From positions 18,796,923 to 18,860,922 of the forward strand of contig CM038222.1 in assembly GCA_021442155.1 (NCBI GenBank): a DNA stretch of 64,000 bases, written 5' to 3'. Positions 11,391 through 24,413 of this stretch are shown piece by piece. The notes beneath the pieces are model-generated. The model had not been told where the DNA came from. It ran no database searches and saw only the letters and a list, made by a program, of their open reading frames with translations. The position numbers and the translations under genes were made by a program. This DNA comes from Cymbidium sinense. Lineage: Eukaryota > Streptophyta > Magnoliopsida > Asparagales > Orchidaceae. How positions within the stretch are numbered: the stretch's first letter is position 1; each line of letters begins with the position of its first letter.

Positions 11391-12199
11391 CATATCCATG
11401 GGTGGAGCATCCTATGGAGGGGCTATCTGCTCACTCGAACTAATGACTTGTTTACCATTATCTTGAGGTGCTACCCTAGGAGGAAGAACTTTGCCACTGT
11501 GTAGGTTGACTACAATGACTTCTTGGAATGATGAGTTTGTGAAAAGTTCTACCTTCTCGCATACTACATTTTCTCCTATGAGATCCTGAGTCGCTTAACT
11601 CCAAGTCAATCTCAAGAGGTGAACCTAATTGATTTAGAGAAGGATACCTCAATCGTAAAGGAAAGGATCAACTAAAAGCTATTATTTTATTTAGACCTGA
11701 GAGCTTTCAATAGGAATAAAATCAATAAGATAATATATAAGTAGAATCAACTTTCATTAATTTTTTTGGGTGGATGTACATCAAAAAGTAAGCAAAGGCA
11801 ATTTAATGCCCTTATTTGTAGATACAATGCTCTTCAGAGAAGAGGAGCTAGAAGAGGTGGTAGTGCAACGGGTGGAGAGATAGACTGGATGGCTATGCTA
11901 CTGGACTATCCCTAGCAAGTATGGTGAACTGTTACTGCTGGTGGGCTATCACCATCCCTGAGTTGTCCTTCATAAGCAAACCTTCCTTGGTGTTGGAGGT
12001 TTGAGCTACTTTAGGCACTTACAAGGAAAGCTTTTTGATCTTAGAAATGATCTTCTTAGAGGTTTGGGATAGGGAGATATCCTAACCTTCTTTGGTCTTA
12101 AGGGGATCGCAAGTATCCTCAATGATTACTCTAATAGAACTCAATGGTTGTTCTAATAAGTATTCCTTAGGTATAACTATGGTTCTCAGCTTGTAGCTG

Positions 12200-12300
12200 C
12201 GCTCAAGCTAGTCCTTAAAAGTGATACAATCCTCTAAGACATGGTCTAACATGCGGTGGTAGGAGCAATAGCTAGGATCATCATTCTTGCCCACTTCCTC
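12200..12300 (-). pseudogene. Gag zinc-knuckle-like motif remnant
   Basis: The minus strand at about 12,222-12,283 encodes PSYCSYHRMLDHVLEDCITF. It has the C-x2-H-x4-H-x4-C spacing found near the C-terminus of gag in the Tat-like plant gypsy branch, and all four ligand positions are present. The surrounding frame is interrupted by stops on both sides. Confidence 0.72.
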
Positions 12301-12679
12301 CACTTAGTAACGAAAGTCAAGTTTTCTTTAAGATATTATTAAAGATTTTCCTAACTACCTCCCTCTTGAATTAATATCTTAATCAATCTATCGACAAGTG
12401 CAAAGTTACCCTCGGATGGATATGAATACTCTGGGTAGGCTACCGAGGTGGTGGAAATGGTGGTGGCAAGATGGCCAAGGTGGTGGAAGAGGAGGTAAAA
12501 GGAGGCTAAGCTCCTAGTCATTGATCTCTTGCTTCCTCTGAATCACAACTATCCCTAACTTCTTCTCAAACACCTTCTAGGCTATATGATTTGGGAAAGG
12601 GTAAATATATAAGCCCTTGTTGATTAATCAATGTTTGATGGTAAAGCCTTAAGCATGAAGGTGATGGGACATGAATATT

Positions 12680-12960
12680 CTTGAGAAGAATCTCAATGCG
12701 TGCTCTTAACTATGGTTCAGATTTCATGCACGCAGAGAATGTAATCAACAAGGGACTCGTTGAGTTTCTATTTCTCTACAATGAGGTCTCCTACAATGAC
12801 CCTCTGTTGAGCTCCATCAAACCTATTGATGAAGAGGTTCTCCAACTTAGCAAAAATCTTCATCAACTGCGCTCGATACCAATCAAATGCAACACGAGAC
12901 CGCTAACTAAAAGGTGGAAGGAGTACAATGTTGCAACAAATCTTCTAATGTGTACAATCT
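12680..12960 (-). pseudogene. Gag (retrotransposon capsid) remnant
   Basis: The minus strand reads SRVAFDWYRAQLMKIF, LENLFINRFDGAQQRV and, after a stop in place of a codon, NESLVDYILCVHE. These correspond to the conserved core of the retrotransposon gag family in plant gypsy elements (the xAxxWY start, the F-RF segment and the D-Y-R region). The 106-residue open frame on the + strand across the same bases is its antisense shadow. Confidence 0.78.
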
Positions 12961-13004
12961 ATTATCGTGGGTTCCTACACATCAAAGATCTTGAAGGATG
13001 AACA

Positions 13005-16000
13005 AAACCCTAAATATAATAAAAATTAAATAAAAACCAAAACCTAAAAAATAAAACCTAAAAATAAATAAAAAATAAAACCTAAACCTTAAACTAAAAA
13101 AAAAAAACCTAAAATAAAAAAAATAAAATAAACAAACTTAAACTAAAATAAACTAAACTAAAATAAATAAAACCTAAAACCTAAAATAAACTAAACCTCC
13201 CTAAACTAAATGAAATAAAATAAACTAAAATAAACCTAAACCTAAACTAAAAAAAACCTAAAAATAAACCTAAAACTAAACCTAAAAAATAAAATAAAAC
13301 CTTAACATAAATAAATAAATAAAAATTAAACCTAAACTTAAAAAAAAATAAAATAAAATAAACTAAAAAAAGTAAACATAAACCTAAACCTAAACCTAAA
13401 AAATAAACTAAAATATAAAAACCTAAACTAAAATAAATAAAACTAAAATAAAAAAACCTAAACTAAAATGAATAAAACTAAAATAAATAACTAAACTAAA
13501 TAAAATAATAAATCAATCTAAAATAAATAAAAAATAAAATAAACTAAAATAAATAAAATAAACTAAATAAACCTAAATAACACTTAAAACTAAAATAAAC
13601 TAAAATAAATAAAAAATAAACTAAATAAAATGTGTATTTAATTTTAAAAAAATAAACTAAACTTAAACCAAATCTAAACTAACCCTAAACCATCAAACTA
13701 ACTAAACTCTAAACCCTAAACTTTCAACCTAAACCTAAACCTAAACCCTAAACCCTAAACCTAAAACCTAAACCCTAAACCTAAAACCTAACTTAAACCC
13801 TAAACCTAAACCAACTAAACTTAAACCTAAAACTAAAACCTAAACCTAAAACCTAAAACTAACCTAAACTAAACCCTAAAACCTAAACCTAAACCCAAAA
13901 ATAACCTAAACCCTAAACTATAAAAACCTAAACCCTAAATATAATCCTAAACCCAAAATCCTAAACTAACCCTAAACCTAAACTAAACCCTAAACCTAAA
14001 ACCCAAACTTAAACTAAAAACCTACTAAACTAAACCCTAAAATAAAACCTAACCCTAAACCCTAAACTAAACCTAAAACTATAAACTAAAACACTAAACC
14101 TAAACCCTAAAAATAAAACCTAAACCTAAACCTAAATAAATAAAAAAAAAAATAAATAATAAAACCTAAACCTAAATAAAATAAATTAAAATAAACTAAA
14201 CCTAAACCTAAACTAAAATAAATAAAATAAAATTAAAAATAAAATAAAAGAAATAAAATAAAAATATAAACTAAACCAAAAAGTAATATAAACCTAAGAA
14301 TACGAAACCTAAATAAAATAAAAAATAAACATAAAATAAAAATATAATAAACCTAAAATAAAAAAAAACTAAATAAAAACCTAAACCTAAAAATTAAACC
14401 TAAAAATAAAATCAAAAAATAAGTAAAAAATAATAACCAAACCCTAAACTAAAAATAAAAACTAAACCTAAAATAAAAAAATATAATAAACATAATAAAA
14501 TAAACCTAAACCTAAACTAAAATAAACTAAACTGAAATAAATAAAACCTAAACTAAATCCTAAAATAAACTAAACCTAAACACTAAATAAAATTAAATTA
14601 AATAAACAAAAAATAATCATCAACATAAACTGAAAAATAAAAGTCAAAAATAAAAATAAAATAAAAACCTAAAACCTAAACCTAAAAAAATAAAATAAAA
14701 ACCTAAACCTAAACCTAAAAATAAAAAATAAAATTGAAACCTAAAAAATAAAATAAAATAAAACTACACTAAAAATAAACATAAACCAAAACCTAAACAG
14801 AAAAAAAAAACTAAAATAAAATATGTAAACTGAAATAAATAAACATAAAATAAATAAACTAAATGAAATAAAAATAAAAAATATGCCTAAATCAAAATAA
14901 AAAATAAAATAAGCTAAAATAAAAAAATAAACTAAATAAACCTAAACCTACCAGTTTACTAAATTTAAAAATAACTAAAAAAATAAGATAAATAAATAAA
15001 TCATAACACTAAACCCTAAATTCTAAAACTAACCCTAAACCCTAAACTCTAAACCCTAATCCTACAACCCTAAACCCTAAAACACTAAATCCTAAACACT
15101 AAACCCTAAAACCCTACCCTAAACCCTAAAACCTACAACTTTAAACCCCAAACCCTAAACCTCAAACCCTAAACCCAAAACCCAAAACCCTAAACCCAAA
15201 ATCGTAAACCCTAAACACTAAAAACATAAAAACCTAAACCTAAACTAAATAAAACCTAAAAATGATATAACTAAAAAAACCTAAACTTAAATAAAATAAA
15301 ATAAAATAAGATAAAATAAAATAAAGACCTAAACTAAAACCTAAACCTAAAAAAAAATAAAAAATAAAAACTAAACTAAAATAAAATAAGTAAAAACTTA
15401 AACTAAACTAAATAAATAAAAAAACCTAAATAAAAAAAACTAAATGTAAAATAAAAAAATTAAATTAGCTTAAAATAAAATAAAATAAAATCTAATTAAA
15501 AACCTAAACCTAAAAAATAAACCTAAAAATACATAAAAAAACTAAACCTAAACCCTAAACTAAAAAGAAACCTAAACCTAAAATAAAGCTAAAATAAACT
15601 AAACTAAAATAAATAAAAGCTAAACCAACCTAAACTAAATAAAATAATATAAACCTAACCCTAAACTAAAATAAAAAACCTAAAAAATAAACTAAAATAA
15701 AAAACCTAAAACCTAAACAAAAAATAAATTAAAATAAAAATCTAAACCTAACCTAAAATAAAAAAATAAAACCTAAACCTAAAAAAATTAAATAAAATAA
15801 AACTAAACTAAAAATAAACATAAACCTAAACCTAAACCTAAAAAAATAAACTAAAATACAAAACCTAAACTAAAATAAATATACAAAATATGAACTAAAT
15901 TAAATAAAATAAAAATAAACATAAATAAAAATAAAATAAATTAAAATAAATAAAATAAACTAAAATAAATAAAAAAATAAACTAAATAAACTAAATAAAC

Positions 16001-19000
16001 CTAAACCTATCGGTTTACCTAATTTATTTTTTTTAAAAAAAAAAACCAAAACCCAAAACCAAAAATCCTAGACCCTAAATCATAAACCCTAAACCCTAAA
16101 CCCTAAACCCTAAGCAATAAAACCTAAAACTAACCATAAACCCTAAACACTAGAAAACCCTAAACCCTAAACCTTAAACCCTAAAACCGAAAACCTAAAA
16201 CCAATAACCCTAAACCCTAAACTCCAAATCCTAAACCCTAAACCCTAAATCTTTATCCCTAAACTCTAAAAACCTAAACTAAATAAAATATTAAAATAAA
16301 AAAAATAAATAAACCTAAACCTAAATAAATTAAAAAAATAAAATCAAATGAAAACCTAAACTAAAACTAAAACCTAAACCTAAAAATAAAATAAAATAAA
16401 CTAATAAAAATAAAATAAAATTAAATAAATAATAACCTAAACTAAACTAAAAAATTAAATAAACTTAAGAATAAAAACCTAAATAAAGAAAATACTAAAT
16501 TTAAAATAAAAATAAAATAAACCTAAAATGAACCTAAAATAAAACTAAATAAAAACATAAACCTAAAAAATAAACCTAAAACTAAAACCTAAATATAAAT
16601 AAAAAATAAAACTTAAACCGTAAACCAAAAAAACCATAAACCTACACTAAAATTTACTAAACTAAAATAAATAAAATTTAGACCTAAACATAAACCTAAA
16701 CTAAATAAAATAAAATAAACTAAAAATAAACCTAAACCTAAACTTAAAAATAAAAATTAAAAATAAACCTAAAATAAAAATCCAAAACCTATACCTAAAC
16801 CTAAAAATAAAAATTAAACCTAAACCAAAAAATAAAATAAAAATAAAACTTAACTAAAAAATAATCCTAAACCAAAACCTAAACCTAAACCTAAAAAATA
16901 AACTAAAGTAAAAAACCTAAACTAAAATAAATAAACTAAACTAAAAAAGTAAACAATAAACATAAGTAAAAATTAAAAATAAAATAATTTAAAATAAATA
17001 AAAAATAAACTGAATAAACTAAATAAACTTAAACATGCTAGTATACTTAATTTAAAAAAAACTAAACCCTAAGCTAACCCTAAACCCTAAAAATAAACAT
17101 AAAATAACATAAACTTATCGGTTTACTTAAATTAAAAATAATCTTAAACTAAAACCTCAACCTTAAACCTAAATCCTATACTATAAATCCTAAACTTTTA
17201 AAAAAAATAATAAACTAAAATAAATAAAAAAAAACCCCAAACCCTAAAAACCCTCCCTAAAGCCTAAACACTAAACCCTAAACCCTAAACCCTAAACCCT
17301 AACCCTAAACCCAAAACTCTAAAACTATAAACCCTAAACCATAAACCGTAAACCCTAAAAACCTAAACCTAAAGATAAAATAAAAGTAAAACTCAACTAA
17401 AATATAAACCTATAACTAAACTAAAAATAAGAAATAAATTAAAATAAAAAACATAAACTAAAATAAATAAACCTAAAATATAAAAATGAAACAAAATAAA
17501 AATGAATAATATAACTAAACAAAAATAAATAAACAATATAAACCTAAACCTATCAGATTACTTAATTAAAAGATAAATTCTAAATCATAAACCTCAAACA
17601 AAAAACCCTAAACCCTAAACCCTAAAACTAATCGTAAACCCTAAACCCTAAACCTACAACACTAAATCTACAACCCTAAACCCTAAACCCTAAACCCTAA
17701 GCTAAAACCCTAAAACTATAAAATCCTTAAACTAAACTTGAACCCTAAACTAAATAAACCTAAATCTAAACCTATATCTAAACTTAACTCTAAACCTATA
17801 ACCCTAAACCCTAAACCTAAACTTAAAACTAAACTAAACCTAAAACCCAAAACCTAAAGCCTAATTTACCTAAACCTAATATAAACCTAAACTTAAACAC
17901 CTAAAATAAACTAAAATAACCTAAATAATTAATTAAAAATAAACCTAAACTAAAATCAAAACTTAAATAAAACCTAAAAAAATTTAAAAAATAAAGAAAA
18001 AATCTTAAAATAAAACTATAAACTAAATATAAAATAAATAACCCTAAACCCTAATCCTAAACAAACCTAAAATGTTAAACCTAAACCCTAAACCTAAACC
18101 CTAAACTAAACCTAAACCTAAACCTAAAACTAAAACCCAATCCTAAACTAACCTAAACTAAACCTAAAACTAAACCCTAAACCCTAAACCCTAAATACTA
18201 AACCCTAAACCCTAAACACTAAACCCAAAACCCTAATCCCTAAAAACCTAAAAACCTAAACCTAAACTAAATAAAATTGAAAAAGAAATTAAATAAAAAA
18301 ACCTCAACCTGAATAAAACAAAAAAAATAAAATAAAATAAAAACCTAAACTAAAACCTAAACCTAAACCTAAAAATAAAATAAAATAAAAAATAAAAACT
18401 AACTAAAATGAAATAAATAAACTTAAACTAAATTAGAAAATAAAATAAACATATGAATAAAAATCCTTAATAAAATAAAAACTAAATGTAAAATAACAAT
18501 AAATTAAACCAAAAATAAAAAAACCAAATAAAAACCTAAACCTAAAAAATAAGTCAAAAATAAAACCAAAAAATAAAGAAAAAATAAAACCTAAATGCTA
18601 AACTAATAGAAAACTAAACCTAAAATAAAAACAAAATAAACAAAATAAAAAAAAAAACTAAAACTAAACTAAAATAAATAAAACCTAAACTTAAAATAAG
18701 CTAAACCTAAACCAAAACCTATTCTAAATAAAATAATAATGAATTAAAAAGAAACCTAAATTTAAACTAAAAAATAAACTTAAAAAAAACCTAAAATAAA
18801 AACTAAAACCTAAACCTAAATTAAATAAAATAAAAATGTAAATGTAAACCTAAAAATAAAAAATAAAACCTAAACCTAAAAGATAAAATAAAAATAAAAC
18901 TCAGCTAAAAAATAAACCTAAGTCAAAACCTAAAAAATAAATAAAATTAAAAATATAAATTAAAATAAATAGACTTAAAATAAATAAACTAAACTAATAA

Positions 19001-20925
19001 AAAATAAAAAATATATATAAAAATAAAAATAAATAAAATAAAATAAACTATAAAAAAATAAATTAAATAAACTAAATAAACCTAAACATAAAGGTTTACT
19101 TAATATTTTTTTAAAAACCCCGAAACCCAAAACCCTAAATCGTAAACCCTAAACCTTTATCCCTAAGACTAACCCTAAACCCTTATCCCTAAAACTAACC
19201 CTAAACCTTAAACCCTAAACCATAATACACCCTAAACCTTAATCTTAACCCTAAACCCTAATCCCTAAATAATAACCCCTAAATGCTAAACTACCCCTAA
19301 ACCCTATACCCTAAATTATAAAACCCTAACCCCTAATGCCTAAATGTTCAACTCTAAACTCGATCCTTAAACCCTAAACTAAACTAATAAACTAAATTAA
19401 ACCTAAACCCTAAAAAACTATACTAAAATACTAAACCTAAACTAAACCTAAACTCTAAATAATAAACCTAAACCCTAAAATCCTAAACTCTAAACTTAAA
19501 TTAAATAAAATTAAACTCAATTAATTTAAATAAAATAAACATCCTAAATAAAACCTTAAACCCTAAATTAAAACTAACTTAAAAACCTAAACCCTAAATT
19601 AAACCATAAATCCTAAACCTAAATAAAACCCTAAACCTAAACCAAAACCTAAACCTTAAACCTAAACACTAAATAAACTTAAAACCCTAAACCTAAAACC
19701 CTAATAATCCTAAACCCAAAACCCTAAACCCTAAACTTAAACCCTAAACCCTAAACCTATAAGCCTAAACCCTAAACCCTAAACCACAAACCCTAATCCT
19801 CAAACACTAAACCCTAAAAATCTTAAAACCTAAACCTAAACTAAACAAAACTTAAAAATAAAATAAATAAAAAAACTTAAACCTAAATAAAATAAAATAT
19901 AAAGGAAAAATAAACTAAAATAAAATAAACAAAAACCTAAACTAAACTAAAAAATGAACTTAAGGACAAAAAATGATAATAAAATAAAAATAAACATAAA
20001 ATAAAATTAAAATAAACCTAAAACTAAATAAAATAAAAATTAAATAAAAATCTAACCTAAAAAATAAACCTAAAAATAAAACCTATAAATAAATAAAAAA
20101 CAAAACCTAAACCTAAAATAATAATGAAATAAACAAAATAAAATAAACCTAAACCTAAACAAAAATAAGTAAAACCTAAACCTAAACCTAAACTAAATAA
20201 AGTAAAATAAACTAAAAATAAACCTAAACCTAAACTAGAAAATAAACCTAAAATAAAAACCTAAAACCAAAACCTAAAAAATTAAAATAAAAACATAAAT
20301 CAAAACATAAAAATAAAAAATTAAACTTAAACCTAAAAAATAAAATAAAAATAAAACTCAACTAAAAAATAAACCTAAACCTACACCTAAACCTAAACCA
20401 ATAAAATAAACTAAAATAAATAACCTAAACTAAAATAAATAAACTTAAAATAAATAAACTAAACTAAATAAAAATAAAAAATAAACATAAATAAAAATAC
20501 AAAATAAAATAGACTAAAATAAATAAAAAATAAACTAAATAAACCTAAACTAATCGATTTACTTATTATTATTTTAAAAAAAAAAACCATAAACCTTAAT
20601 TCCTAAACCATAAACCCTAATCCTAAAATCTAACCTAAACTAAACCCTAAACCACAACCCCAAACCTACAAACTACAAATAAACCCTAATCCTTAAAAAA
20701 AAGACCCTAAACCCTTAATCCTAAACCCTAAACCCTAACATAAACCTTAAAACCATAAACCCTAAACCATAAACCCTACACCCTAAACCCTAAACCTTAA
20801 ACCCTAAACCCTAACCCTAAACCCTAAACCCTAAACCCCAAACCCTAAACCTAAACATAAAGTAACTAAATAAATTAAAAAATATATCTAAACCCTAAAA
20901 CCTAATGAACCTAAACGTAAACCCT
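13005..20925. repeat. Telomere-like higher-order array, block 1 (boxes at 14,941; 16,000; 17,028; 17,109; 17,541; 19,081; 20,542)
   Basis: About 7.9 kb consists of CCCTAAA, CCTAAA, CTAAA and TAAA words, all with the C-strand telomere sense on +, and very little G. It is organised, not random. Blocks of purer CCCTAAA (for example 15,050-15,220, 16,080-16,250, 18,040-18,240) alternate with A-rich CTAAA/TAAA stretches. Seven copies of a terminal box occur, usually a CCTAAACCTA-like lead followed by a few variable bases and a GTTTACTTAATTTAAA-like core. Spacings are about 1,059, 1,028, 80, 430, 1,540 and 1,461 bases. No gene lies within it. Confidence 0.9.
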
Positions 20926-21409
20926 ATGAATGGGCAGAACCTTGACGGCAAGAACATTACCGTCAAACTAGCTGAGTCTAGATCTGGTGATGGAGGCAAA
21001 AGTGAAAGTGGTGATTATCGTAGTGGTGGTGGGGGAACTAGAGCTGCTGGTGGATATGGAGGTGGTGGTCGGAGCAATGGTGGCTATGGAGGTGAGAAGA
21101 GTTTACAGCCATGGTGGTGGCAGAGGGAGAGATTTGGGATATGATGGTGGATCCCACTACTTGGGAGGTCGAGGTGGTTTTGATAGGAATTGGAGAAACT
21201 GAAGAATGGATGTTCCAATCTAGTGCTTATGGAACTATGTCTTTACAATAAAGATAATTCTATTTATCTAGGGTCTTTGATTTGCTCAATGCATGCTCAT
21301 TTTTTATCAATGTCATCGCATGTGTCTTAGAACACTTGGTGTGTTACTTGGTTGATGAAATCAAAAAGAAGAAATGTTGAATCTAAATTTATTCTCTATT
21401 AAAAAAAAA
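20926..21409 (+). pseudogene. Glycine-rich RNA-binding protein 3' fragment, copy 1
   Basis: The sequence begins at MNGQNLDGKNITV, the end of the RRM of a class IV plant glycine-rich RNA-binding protein (GRP7/GRP8 type). It continues into a Gly/Arg/Ser/Tyr-rich tail (GGYGGGGRSNGGYGG). An 8-base deletion near 21,095, relative to the other copies, shifts the frame. The original frame resumes as GYDGGSHYLGGRGG and ends at a TGA at 21,200-21,202. A 3'UTR-like tail of about 190 bases ends in a run of A at 21,401-21,409. The RRM N-terminus is missing and the left flank is telomere-like array. The 5' truncation plus A-tail fits a retrotransposed mRNA fragment. It cannot bind RNA as encoded. Confidence 0.85.
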
Positions 21410-23940
21410 CTAAAAACCCTAAACCTTAAACCCTAAACCCTAGACCCTAAAACCCTAAACCCTAAACCCTAAACTAAAAAACCTAAACCCTAAACCCTAA
21501 ACCCTAAACCCTACACCCCAAATCGTAAACACTAAACCTTAAACCTTCAACTACCTGTAAACCATAAACCCTAAACCCTAAAAAGCTAAAAAGCTAAACC
21601 AAAACTAAATAGAACCTAAAAATAAAATAAATAAAGCAACCTAAACCAAAATAATATAAAAACTCAAAAAAATTAAAAACCTAAACTAAAACCAAAACAT
21701 AAACTTAAACCAAAACTTAAACCTAAAAAGAAACTTAAATAATAAACTAAAAACTAAACTAAAATAAAATAAATGAAAACCTAAACTAAACTAAAAAATT
21801 AAAAAACTTAAAAAAACTAAACCTAAAATAAAAATAAAATAAACTGAAAATAAAATAAAAACTAAATAAAAACCAAAATGTAAAACATAAACCTAAAAAT
21901 AAATCCTAAAAATAAATAAACAATAAAACCAAACCCTAAACCTAAAATATACTAAACAAAAACCTAAACCAAAACACTAAATAAAATAAAATAAACTAAA
22001 AATAAACTTAAACTTAAAATAATAAAATAAAACCTAAAAATAAACCTAAAATAAAAACCTAAACACTAAACTAAAAAAATAAAATAAAAACCTAAACCTA
22101 AATAAAAAAATAAGACCTAAATTTATTAAATAAAATAAAAATAAAACTAAACAAAAAATATGCATAATCCTAAACCTAAAAAATAAACTAAAATAAAAAA
22201 CCTAAACTAAAATAAATGAACTTAGAACAAATAAACTACACTAACGAAAAAATAAACCTAAATAAAAAAACTATACTAAATTAAAAATAAACTAAATAAA
22301 CATAAACCTATCGATTTATTTAACTTGAAAAAATAAAAAAATAAAAAATAAAAAACCCTAACCCTAAACCATAAACCCTAAAACTAACCCTAAACCCCAA
22401 ACCGTGAACCCTAAACCTATAACCCTAAACCCTAAACCCTTAAAGCTGGGCCCTAAACCTAACCCACCTAAACTTAAACCCCAAACCTCCCAAACCCTAA
22501 GCCCAACTCTAAAACCACTAAACCCAAACCCCCAAACCTAAAAAACAAAACCTAAAAAATACCTAAAAAAACCTAAAATATAATTAAAGAAAAAAAAAAT
22601 AAAACAAATTAAAATAAAACCTAAACCTAAACTAAACCAAAACATAAACCTACTAAACATAAAATATGTAAAATAAAAAAAATTAAACTAAAATAAAGTA
22701 AATAAAAACCTAAACTAAACTAAATAAAATACAATAAACCTATAATTAAAAAACCTAAATAAAATTAAAACTTAACATAAAATAAAAAAAATAATCCTAA
22801 AATAAAATAAAATAAAAACTAAATAAAAACCTAAACCTAAAAAATAAACCAAAAAATGAATAAAAAATAAAACCTAAATCTAAAACTAAAAAAAAAACCT
22901 AAACCTAAACCTAAACTAAAATAAACTAAACCAAAACCTTAAACTAAATAATATAAAATAAACTAAAAATAAACCAAAACATAATCTAAAAATAAATAAA
23001 TTCTAAAAAAAACCTAAGATAAAAACCTAAAACCAAAACCTAGAAAAATAAAATAAAAACCTAAACCTAAACCAAAAACAAAAAATAAAACCTAAACATA
23101 AAAAATAAAACAAAAATAAACCTGAACTAAAAAATAAACATAAACCTAAACCTAAACCTAAAAAATAAACTAAAATAAAAAAGCAAAACTAAAATAAATA
23201 AAGTTAAAATAAATAAACTAAACTAAATAAAATTTAAAAAGAAACCTAAATAAATATATAAAATAATATAAACTTAAATAAATAAAAAATAAACTAAATA
23301 AACCCAAACCTCTCGGTTAACTTAATTTAAAAAAAACCCTAAACACTAAACCCTAAACCCTAAACCCTACACCCTAAGTCGTAAACTCTAAACCCTAAAC
23401 ACTAAACCCAAAACCTAATCCTAAACCCTAAACCCTAAACCGTAAACCCTAAAAACCCAAAACCCTAAACCCTAAACCCTGAACCCTAAACCCTAACCCT
23501 AAACCCTAAACCCTAAAACTCTAAACCCTAAACCCTAAACTCTAAGCCCGAAACCCTAAAGCCTAAAAACCTAATAACCTAAACCTAAACTAAATAAAAC
23601 CTAATAATAAGATAAATAAAATTAGCTAAACCTAAATATATAGAAAAATAAAATAAAATCAAAACCTAAACCAAAAAATATACTAAAATAAAAAATAAAA
23701 ATAAACTAAAATAAAATAAATAAAAACCTAAGTTAAACTAAAAAATAAAGTAAACCTAAGAATAAAAAACCTAAATAAAATAAAAGTTAAACGTAAAACA
23801 AAAATAAAATAAACCAAAAAGAAAATAAATTTAAAATTAAATAACCCTAAACCCCAAACCTTAAACCTAAACCTAAAGTAACTAAATAAATTTAAAAAAA
23901 CCTAAACCCTAAAACCTAATAAACCCAAACCTAAACTAAA
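21410..23940. repeat. Telomere-like higher-order array, block 2 (boxes at 22,301 and 23,301)
   Basis: It starts with a purer CCCTAAA block just after the A-tail of the glycine-rich fragment, decays into CTAAATAAA words, and carries two terminal boxes 1,000 bases apart. Each box is followed by another CCCTAAA-rich block (22,340-22,450 and 23,335-23,560). The right end carries the AAAGTAACTAAATAAATT flank that precedes three of the glycine-rich-protein copies. Confidence 0.9.
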
Positions 23941-23943
23941 CCC

Positions 23944-24413
23944 CTAAGAATGGATAAAACCTTAACGGCAGGAACATCACCAACAACCAGGCTCAGTCTA
24001 AATCTAACAGTGGAGGCAAAGGCAGAGGAAGGCTTTCATAGCAGGGGATCCGTGGCCGGTGGATATGGAGGTGGTTGTCGAAGCAAAGCAGGATAGGGAG
24101 GAGGATGGAGGTTACAATCGTGGTGGTGATGGAGAGAGAGATCAGGGATATGATGGTGGATCCCACTACTCAAAAGGTCGGGGTGGTTCTAATAGGAACT
24201 GAAGAAACTGAATAACGATTGATCCAATTTGCTGCTTATGGAACTGTCTTTATAATAGAGATGGTTTTAATTACCTAAAGTTTTTGATTTGCTCTGTGCC
24301 CGCCCATTTTTTATCTATGTTTTCACTTGTTTCTTAGAAAACCTGGTGTGTTACTTGGTTGATGAAATAAAAAGAAAAAAATGTGGAATCTGAATTTGTT
24401 CTCAATTAAAAAA
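23944..24413 (+). pseudogene. Glycine-rich RNA-binding protein 3' fragment, copy 2
   Basis: It is homologous to copy 1 throughout, from the NGQ-LDGRNIT-equivalent region to the 3' tail ending in AATTAAAAAA. This copy is more damaged: GGGCAG is changed, the Gly-rich region is frameshifted around 24,020-24,110 and contains stops, and no frame of useful length survives. It shares the GGATCCCACTACT variant near 24,157-24,170 with copy 1, in contrast to the GGATCCTGCTACT of copies 4 and 5. The left flank in the array matches that of copy 1. Confidence 0.82.

Larger units (their letters stand above)
10850..13005 (-). mobile_element. Second Ty3/gypsy fragment: gag and protease start, truncated by the repeat array
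   Basis: Minus-strand translation from 13,000 downwards gives gag (FDWYRAQL, NRFDGAQQRV, NESLVDYI), then a gag zinc-like CxxH...C motif, then the polyprotein linker before protease, then retropepsin. The order is correct for a plant gypsy element, and stops and frame changes are frequent. The N-terminus of gag ends abruptly where telomere-like repeats begin. No RT follows at lower coordinates. The content overlaps that of the protease piece at 3,400-3,670, so this is probably a separate copy from the pol block at 1-3,700. Confidence 0.8.

Noticed and set aside
12681..13001. A 106-residue + strand open frame
   Set aside because: It is antisense to the recognisable gag core on the minus strand and matches nothing itself.
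13005..20925. CRISPR-like regular repeats
   Set aside because: There are no constant repeats with unique spacers of equal size, the units are degenerate heptamers, and the source is a plant nuclear genome.
20905..20925. ATG at 20,905 as the start of a real glycine-rich-protein gene
   Set aside because: The first residues come from array DNA (ATGAACCTAAACG). The RRM is missing and homology with the other copies starts only near 20,926.
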